From DASXRA01 sp036502575 (lineage in GTDB: Bacteria > Actinomycetota > Actinomycetes > Mycobacteriales > Jatrophihabitantaceae): a DNA stretch of 64,000 nucleotides. The DNA is taken from positions 1 to 64,000 of the forward strand of contig DASXYL010000055.1 of NCBI GenBank assembly GCA_036502575.1, given 5' to 3'. The position numbers were made by a program, and so were the translations under genes. Positions 59,637-64,000 of the stretch are shown here, in pieces (position 1 is the stretch's first letter; the number at the start of each line of letters is the position of its first letter). The notes beneath the pieces are model-generated. The model did not search any database. It was not told the DNA's origin and worked only from the letters and a program-made list of their open reading frames with translations.

Positions 59637-60977
59637 TCAGAGCGGGTAGGTGAACCGCAGCCGGTTGTCCGGGTCGTGGCTGCGCTTGGCGCCGACGAGC
59701 CGCTCGTAGCGCTCGGCGCTCAGTGACGTCCGCAGCACGTTCTTGGTGTCGTTCATGTCGCCGACGAAGTTGAGCAGCGTGCCGCTTGTGGTGTGCGGCC
59801 GCAGCACCGTGGCGAAGTGCTCGAGAAACGCCTGCGCGCCCTCGTGGGCCTCGGGCACCGGCGTGAACGCGACTGCGTGCATGAGGTAGTCGCCGTCGTA
59901 GTGTCCGAAGCCGGCGCGAGCACCGGCCGGGCGGGGACCGCCCACATAGCGGACCTCGACCAGGTTGCACGGGCAGCCCGAGCCGGGGCCGACGAGCGCA
60001 AGCAGATCGTCGATCGTCGCGTCGGTCAGAGCACGAATTCCGTCGCCGTAACCCACTGACGGAATCGGATCAGCCGGGGCGGGCAGGATCTCCCCCACTC
60101 GCGTGAACGGCAACGTCGTGTACGAATCCAGCACCGCACCGGGCAGGTCCCGTATCGGCGCCAGCAGCGCCTCACCCTGCGCCTGCGTGCCGTCGACACA
60201 CGCCATGACCGCCACGATCTCCTTGCCGGCCAACGGCTCGGGGACGCCCGGCATCGGGGGCATCCGCAGGAACACCAGAGCCGAGGTGACCTCCGGCGGC
60301 AGCGCCGCGTTCCACTCCCGGTAGGCGACAGTCACCTCGCGGGCGCGCTCGATCGGGAACGCCACGCCGCCACCGAACACCTCGCGAACCGGGAACAGCT
60401 CCAGGTCGAGCGACGTGACGACGCCGAGGATGCCGCCGGTGCCGAGCAGCGCATCGAAGAAATCGGCGTTCTCGGCCCGGCTGGCCGTGATCGTCCGCCC
60501 GTCGGTGGTGACCACCTCGGCCGAGCGGACGTGGTCGGCGCTGAAGCCGTACCGGCGGCCGAGCCAGCCGAAGCCGCCGCCGAGGGTGTAACCCACGACC
60601 CCGACGCTCATGCAGGTACCGGTCAGCGCGGCCAGGCCGTGCGGTGCGGCGGCGTCGAGCACCTCCTGCCACCGGACGCCGGCGCCGACTCGCGCCGTGC
60701 GGGCGCCCGGGTCGATGTGGACGTCACGCAGCCGCGAGGTGTTGATCAGCAGCGCGCCGTCGTAGGAACGCTCCGCGCCGTGGCCGGTGCTCTGCACGGC
60801 AATCGGCAGATCGTGCGCGGCGGCGTGCGCGACCGCCGCGGCCGCCTCGGCGGCAGTGGTCGGCAAGGCGACCAGCGCCGGACGATGCGTGAACGCCGCG
60901 TTCCAGGAAATGGTCGCCTCGGCATAGCCCTCGTCATCCCGTCCCAGCAGCTGGCACCCAGCAATCGTCGAACTCAT
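59637..60977 (-). CDS. FAD-linked oxidase, berberine-bridge type
   Basis: 446 residues. FAD_binding_4 domain with VQSTGHGAERSYDGALLINTSR; the His in GHG is at the position of 8-alpha-histidyl FAD linkage. GTCMSVGVVGYTLGGGFGWLGRRYG is the second FAD loop; its Cys, in TGTCMSVG, fits the 6-S-cysteinyl position, so bicovalent FAD is plausible. A BBE motif DPDNRLRFTYPL ends the protein. It oxidises alcohols, sugars or alkaloid-type substrates with O2; substrate unknown. No signal peptide. Confidence 0.88.
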   Translation of the reverse strand: MSSTIAGCQLLGRDDEGYAEATISWNAAFTHRPALVALPTTAAEAAAAVAHAAAHDLPIAVQSTGHGAERSYDGALLINTSRLRDVHIDPGARTARVGAGVRWQEVLDAAAPHGLAALTGTCMSVGVVGYTLGGGFGWLGRRYGFSADHVRSAEVVTTDGRTITASRAENADFFDALLGTGGILGVVTSLDLELFPVREVFGGGVAFPIERAREVTVAYREWNAALPPEVTSALVFLRMPPMPGVPEPLAGKEIVAVMACVDGTQAQGEALLAPIRDLPGAVLDSYTTLPFTRVGEILPAPADPIPSVGYGDGIRALTDATIDDLLALVGPGSGCPCNLVEVRYVGGPRPAGARAGFGHYDGDYLMHAVAFTPVPEAHEGAQAFLEHFATVLRPHTTSGTLLNFVGDMNDTKNVLRTSLSAERYERLVGAKRSHDPDNRLRFTYPL

Positions 60978-61214
60978 CAAGATCCCCCTACGTCGTTGTG
61001 TACCTGTCAGCGCCATCGACGGGCAGCCCTCGGCGCACCGTGAAACCACCTAGGTTGGAGCCGGGAAGGGGTAGGGACGGACACCCGGCGCGAAACTCCG
61101 CCCCTTCGGGCGGCGGGTCGTTCACGCGATGCGCCCCACAGCAGGGCCGTCCGGGCGCTGCCGGACCGGTAATGTGCGGCCGTACCCGCCCACCCGCGTC
61201 CAGGAGGCCCGATC

Positions 61215-62963
61215 GTGCAGAAAGTGCTCATCGCGAACCGGGGCGAGATCGCGGTCCGGGTGATCCGCGCCTGCCGCGACGCCGGCTACGCGGCAGTAGC
61301 CGTGTACGCCGATCCCGACCGCGACGCGTTGCACGTTCGGATGGCTGATGAGGCCTACGCGCTGGGCGGCACCACCCCCGGCGAGTCGTACCTGAACATC
61401 GCCAAGGTGATCGACGCCGCTGCGCAGTCCGGCGCGGACGCGGTGCATCCGGGGTACGGGTTCCTGTCCGAGAACGCCGACTTCGCGTCGGCCGTGCTGG
61501 ACGCCGGCTTGACGTGGATCGGGCCGTCGCCGCAGTCCATCCGCGACCTGGGCGACAAGGTCACCGCCCGGCACATCGCAACCCGCGCCGGCGCGCCCCT
61601 CGTGCCCGGCACGCCCGACCCGGTCACCGGCCCGGACGAGGTGATCGCCTTCGCCGAGCAGTACGGGCTGCCGGTCGCGATCAAGGCCGCGTTCGGAGGC
61701 GGCGGCCGGGGGCTGAAGGTGGCCCGGTCGGTGGCCGAGATTCCCGAGCTGTACGCGTCGGCCGTGCGGGAGGCAGAGACCGCGTTCGGACGCGGCGAGT
61801 GCTTCGTCGAGCGCTACCTGGACCAGCCTCGCCACGTCGAGGCCCAGGTGCTCGCCGACACCCACGGCAACGTCATCGTCGTCGGGACGCGCGACTGCTC
61901 GCTGCAACGCCGCCACCAGAAGCTGGTCGAGGAGGCGCCGGCGCCGTTCCTGACCGACGCGCAGCGCGCCCAGATCCACGCTTCTGCGAAAGCGATCTGC
62001 CGCGAGGCCGGCTACCACGGGGCCGGCACCGTCGAGTACCTGGTAGGCGGGGACGGCACGGTCTCGTTCCTCGAGGTGAACACCCGGCTGCAGGTCGAGC
62101 ACCCCGTGTCGGAGGAGACGACGGGGCTGGACCTGGTACGCGAGCAGTTCCGAATCGCGTCCGGCGAGGTGCTGCGGTTCACGTCAGATCCGGAGCCGAG
62201 AGGCCACGCATTCGAGTTCCGCATCAACGGCGAAGATCCGGGACGGGGCTTCTTGCCCGCGCCCGGTGTCGTCACCACCTATCGCGAGCCGGCCGGCCCC
62301 GGGGTACGCGTCGATTCGGGCATCGAGCCGGATTCGGTCATCGGCGGCGCGTTCGACTCGCTGCTGGCCAAGCTGATCGTGTGGGGCGAGTCCCGGGACG
62401 AGGCGCTGGCCCGGTCGCGGCGCGCGCTCTCCGAGTTCGTGGTGGACGGCATGGCCACGGCGCTGCCGTTCCACCGCGCCGTGGTGGCCGACCCGGCGTT
62501 CACGGCGTCGCCCTTCACCGTCCATACGAGGTGGATCGAGACCGAGTTCGACAACCAGATCCCGCCGTTCGGCGGCGCCGCCGCAGCGCACGACGACGCG
62601 GGTGAGCGCGAGACGATCGTGGTCGAGGTGAGCGGCAAGCGGCTGGAGGTGTCGCTGCCGGCCGGCTTTGGCGGCGGGGGCGCTGGCCCGGGCCGCAAGG
62701 CGGCACCCAAGCGCTCGGCGGGCAAGAAGTCGGCTAGCGCTGCGTCGGGCGACTCGCTGACCGCGCCGATGCAGGGCACGATCGTCAAGGTCGCGGTGAG
62801 CGAGGGCGACGTGGTGGCCGCGGGCGACCTGATCGTCGTGCTCGAGGCGATGAAGATGGAGCAGCCGCTGAACGCTCACAAGGCCGGCACCATCACCGGA
62901 CTGAACGCCGAGGTAGGCGCCGTCGTCACGTCCGGCGCGGCCATCTGCGACATCAAGGACTGA
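61215..62963 (+). CDS. accA3: Acyl-CoA carboxylase alpha subunit (biotin carboxylase + BCCP)
   Basis: 582 residues. Biotin carboxylase: QKVLIANRGEIAVRVIRACRD, ATP-grasp AAFGGGGRGLKVARS, catalytic EVNTRLQVEHPVSEET. The Pro/Ala/Lys linker (~490-512) leads to BCCP with EAMKM and biotinyl Lys547. It carries CO2 to the carboxyltransferases (38058 and probably 55671); BirA at 37195 loads the biotin. GTG start. Named AccA3 by architecture and the accD5/lpdA neighbourhood. Confidence 0.93.
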   Translation: MQKVLIANRGEIAVRVIRACRDAGYAAVAVYADPDRDALHVRMADEAYALGGTTPGESYLNIAKVIDAAAQSGADAVHPGYGFLSENADFASAVLDAGLTWIGPSPQSIRDLGDKVTARHIATRAGAPLVPGTPDPVTGPDEVIAFAEQYGLPVAIKAAFGGGGRGLKVARSVAEIPELYASAVREAETAFGRGECFVERYLDQPRHVEAQVLADTHGNVIVVGTRDCSLQRRHQKLVEEAPAPFLTDAQRAQIHASAKAICREAGYHGAGTVEYLVGGDGTVSFLEVNTRLQVEHPVSEETTGLDLVREQFRIASGEVLRFTSDPEPRGHAFEFRINGEDPGRGFLPAPGVVTTYREPAGPGVRVDSGIEPDSVIGGAFDSLLAKLIVWGESRDEALARSRRALSEFVVDGMATALPFHRAVVADPAFTASPFTVHTRWIETEFDNQIPPFGGAAAAHDDAGERETIVVEVSGKRLEVSLPAGFGGGGAGPGRKAAPKRSAGKKSASAASGDSLTAPMQGTIVKVAVSEGDVVAAGDLIVVLEAMKMEQPLNAHKAGTITGLNAEVGAVVTSGAAICDIKD

Positions 62964-62993
62964 GGCGCGGCCGCGCTCTGTGCGCCCCGCGCC

Positions 62994-63043
62994 CCGGTTT
63001 TGGTCACCCGGCTGGCTATTTGACGGCGGGTGACCAAAACCGG
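62994..63043. terminator. Hairpin family member D
   Basis: Perfect 17-bp arms CCGGTTTTGGTCACCCG / CGGGTGACCAAAACCGG around 16 bases (GCTGGCTATTTGACGG). It stands between accA3 and the small membrane gene on the same strand, so here it is not between convergent genes. Confidence 0.88.
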
Positions 63044-63059
63044 AAGGGATCGGCGCAGG

Positions 63060-63395
63060 ATGGGCGGTGTGGCCAGCCGCGTCCGTCCGTCGCCGGGGCG
63101 CTGGCTGCTCTATGCCGTCGGGTTCGGGCTGCCCGAGCGCTACGACGACTGGGTGTTCCACGACCTCAACGACCGGGGATGGCGCTGGCGCGAGGTGGGC
63201 CGCATCATGCTGCTACCGCTGCCGTTCATCGTCGGGGTGATGTTCCTGCCGGGTGACATCGGGCTGCGCCTGATGACCGCGTCGTTCCTGGTGGTGGGTC
63301 CACTGTTCGTGGGAGCCGCCTACGCGGACGAGTTCCGGGCGTACCGCCTGCGCCAGCACGGCCTGCTGCCACCGTCCGGCCCCGACCCGGACTGA
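63060..63395 (+). CDS. Small membrane protein, DUF5313-like
   Basis: 111 residues. A short Arg-rich N-terminus (RPSPGRWLLYAVGFGLPERYDDWVFHDLNDRGWR) precedes two membrane helices (MLLPLPFIVGVMFLP, MTASFLVVGPLFVGAAYA) and a basic tail. The order (PERYDDWVxHDL then two helices) fits actinobacterial DUF5313 proteins, function unknown. ATG 63060 has a distant AAGGGA; the GTG at 63069 is an alternative. Confidence 0.72.
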   Translation: MGGVASRVRPSPGRWLLYAVGFGLPERYDDWVFHDLNDRGWRWREVGRIMLLPLPFIVGVMFLPGDIGLRLMTASFLVVGPLFVGAAYADEFRAYRLRQHGLLPPSGPDPD

Positions 63396-63412
63396 CCCCC
63401 TCGACGTCCGCC

Positions 63413-63458
63413 GGTTTTGGTCATTCAGCCGCCTATACGACGGCGGGTGACCAAAACC
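63413..63458. terminator. Hairpin family member E
   Basis: GGTTTTGGTCA ... TGACCAAAACC outer arms, CCGCC/GGCGG inner, loop TATACGAC. It lies between the convergent membrane-protein gene and the 63471 gene. Confidence 0.82.
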
Positions 63459-63470
63459 AGGAGTGGGGGG

Positions 63471-63827
63471 CTAGCTGTTGCCGTTGCGCCGGGCGACGAT
63501 GCGCTCGATGGCGTCGACGCGCTGCTGGGCGATCGACGCCATCTCGGCCGTACGCCGGCGTACGTGGGCGGCGTCGGCGCCGGTCGAGAACACCATCGCC
63601 CAGCCACCGTCGGCCTCGAGCGAGGGCACCGTCTCGACCAGATCCGACTTGCTCACCCGGTGCGTGCCGGTGAACTCGTGCGTGCTGTCGACGACCGCGA
63701 CGACGACATGCTCTTCCGAGACGGCAGCGACGGCGGCCACTATCGCCTCGGCGTTCGCGCCGAACACCTCGGCGACGACGATCGTCTGACGAGCGCGTTC
63801 CTTCGCTTCCGGCGAGAGGTCTGGCAT
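63471..63827 (-). CDS. Conserved-looking hypothetical protein
   Basis: 118 residues, charged and Ala/Val-rich, no signal or membrane segment. Seen blocks: AEVFGANAEAIVAAVAAVSEEHVVVAVVDSTHEF and DLVETVPSLEADGGWAMVFSTG. No family recognised. It lies 10 bases before the stop of the lpdA-like gene on the same strand, i.e. downstream of it, and may be co-transcribed with it. Confidence 0.6.
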   Translation of the reverse strand: MPDLSPEAKERARQTIVVAEVFGANAEAIVAAVAAVSEEHVVVAVVDSTHEFTGTHRVSKSDLVETVPSLEADGGWAMVFSTGADAAHVRRRTAEMASIAQQRVDAIERIVARRNGNS

Positions 63828-63837
63828 GGCGTCCCCT

Positions 63838-64000
63838 TCAGTCGAGATCGTCGTGGTGCATGAGTCGGCGAGCGGCTTCGGCCACCGAGCCGGACAACGC
63901 GGGATAGACGCCGATCGTCGCGGCCACGTCGTTCACCGTCAGGCCCCGCTGGACGGCCAGCGTCACCGGAAAGATCAGCTCGGACGCATTCGGGGCGACG
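63838..64000 (-). CDS. lpdA: Pyridine-nucleotide-disulfide oxidoreductase, C-terminus (LpdA-like)
   Basis: The last 54 residues of a gene that continues to the right. The tail ASELIFPVTLAVQRGLTVND, then VAATIGVYPALSGSVAEAARRLM, is the dimerisation-domain end of flavin disulfide reductases and resembles M. tuberculosis LpdA (Rv3303c), an NAD(P)H quinone reductase. Catalytic cysteines lie outside the window, so disulfide or quinone activity cannot be told. Confidence 0.8.
   Translation of the reverse strand, partial: VAPNASELIFPVTLAVQRGLTVNDVAATIGVYPALSGSVAEAARRLMHHDDLD

Noticed and set aside
1..64000. tRNA, rRNA, prophage, transposase or plasmid-origin genes
   Set aside because: Looked for by reading both strands; no cloverleaf with CCA-side pairing, no integrase, portal or transposase motif was found.

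Overview
The window is high-GC DNA (roughly 70 % G+C by eye) with GTG/TTG starts, many start codons directly behind a -10 box (leaderless layout), a 13E12/DUF222-type HNH gene, LexA boxes of the TCGAAC-N4-GTTCGA type, acyl-CoA carboxylase epsilon subunits and a C-rich small RNA resembling 6C. Together these point to an actinobacterium, probably in or near the Mycobacteriales/Frankiales/Jatrophihabitans group. No rRNA, tRNA, CRISPR array, transposase or prophage was seen. The species cannot be named from the sequence alone.

Left part (1-28 kb): accessory chromosome. An HNH gene tail is followed by an SDR/YbaK/AraC group, a membrane diguanylate cyclase, a broken SDR gene, and the LexA-boxed imuA'-imuB pair. 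Next come a VapBC-like toxin-antitoxin pair, a proline-racemase family gene, two DinB-fold genes, an antiporter-hydrolase pair, and an ArsR-AHSA1-DUF2182-DUF899 cluster with twin operators. Small enzymes follow (methyltransferase, two GNATs, glycosyltransferase, arylsulfotransferase), then an orphan barstar. At 21.8-25.8 kb lies an unusual signalling block: a sigma factor with a long C-terminal extension, two lipoproteins and an FHA-HTH protein. A hydrolase and a secreted beta-helix protein end this part.

Middle (28-34.5 kb): dnaE2 carries a LexA box with the same geometry as imuA'. ImuA', ImuB and DnaE2 form the inducible mutagenic repair polymerase (mutasome) known from mycobacteria; here the two loci are about 21 kb apart. 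dnaE2 is followed by a radical SAM protein (Rv2578c family) interrupted by a 139-residue mini-intein exactly at its third iron-sulfur cysteine.

Right part (34.6-64 kb): acyl-CoA metabolism on a backbone that follows the order PH-domain protein, birA, accD5, accE5, maf, accA3, lpdA recalled from M. tuberculosis Rv3278c-Rv3303c. Insertions in this backbone include a collagen-like protein, a MarR-regulated MFS pump, a giant GH35 beta-galactosidase, a two-component system, a sedolisin-like protease and a berberine-bridge oxidase. A second carboxylase operon (acyl-CoA dehydrogenase, accD, accE) lies divergent to a MerR regulator across a LiuR-like palindrome. HMG-CoA lyase and a second acyl-CoA dehydrogenase add to a branched-chain/fatty acyl catabolic theme.

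Non-coding structure is rich. A family of hairpins with GGTTTTGGTCACC/GGTGACCAAAACC arms sits in several gene-end gaps between 39.9 and 63.5 kb. Regulator-linked palindromes sit in several divergent promoters, and a palindromic repeat appears to lie in frame inside the second accE gene.
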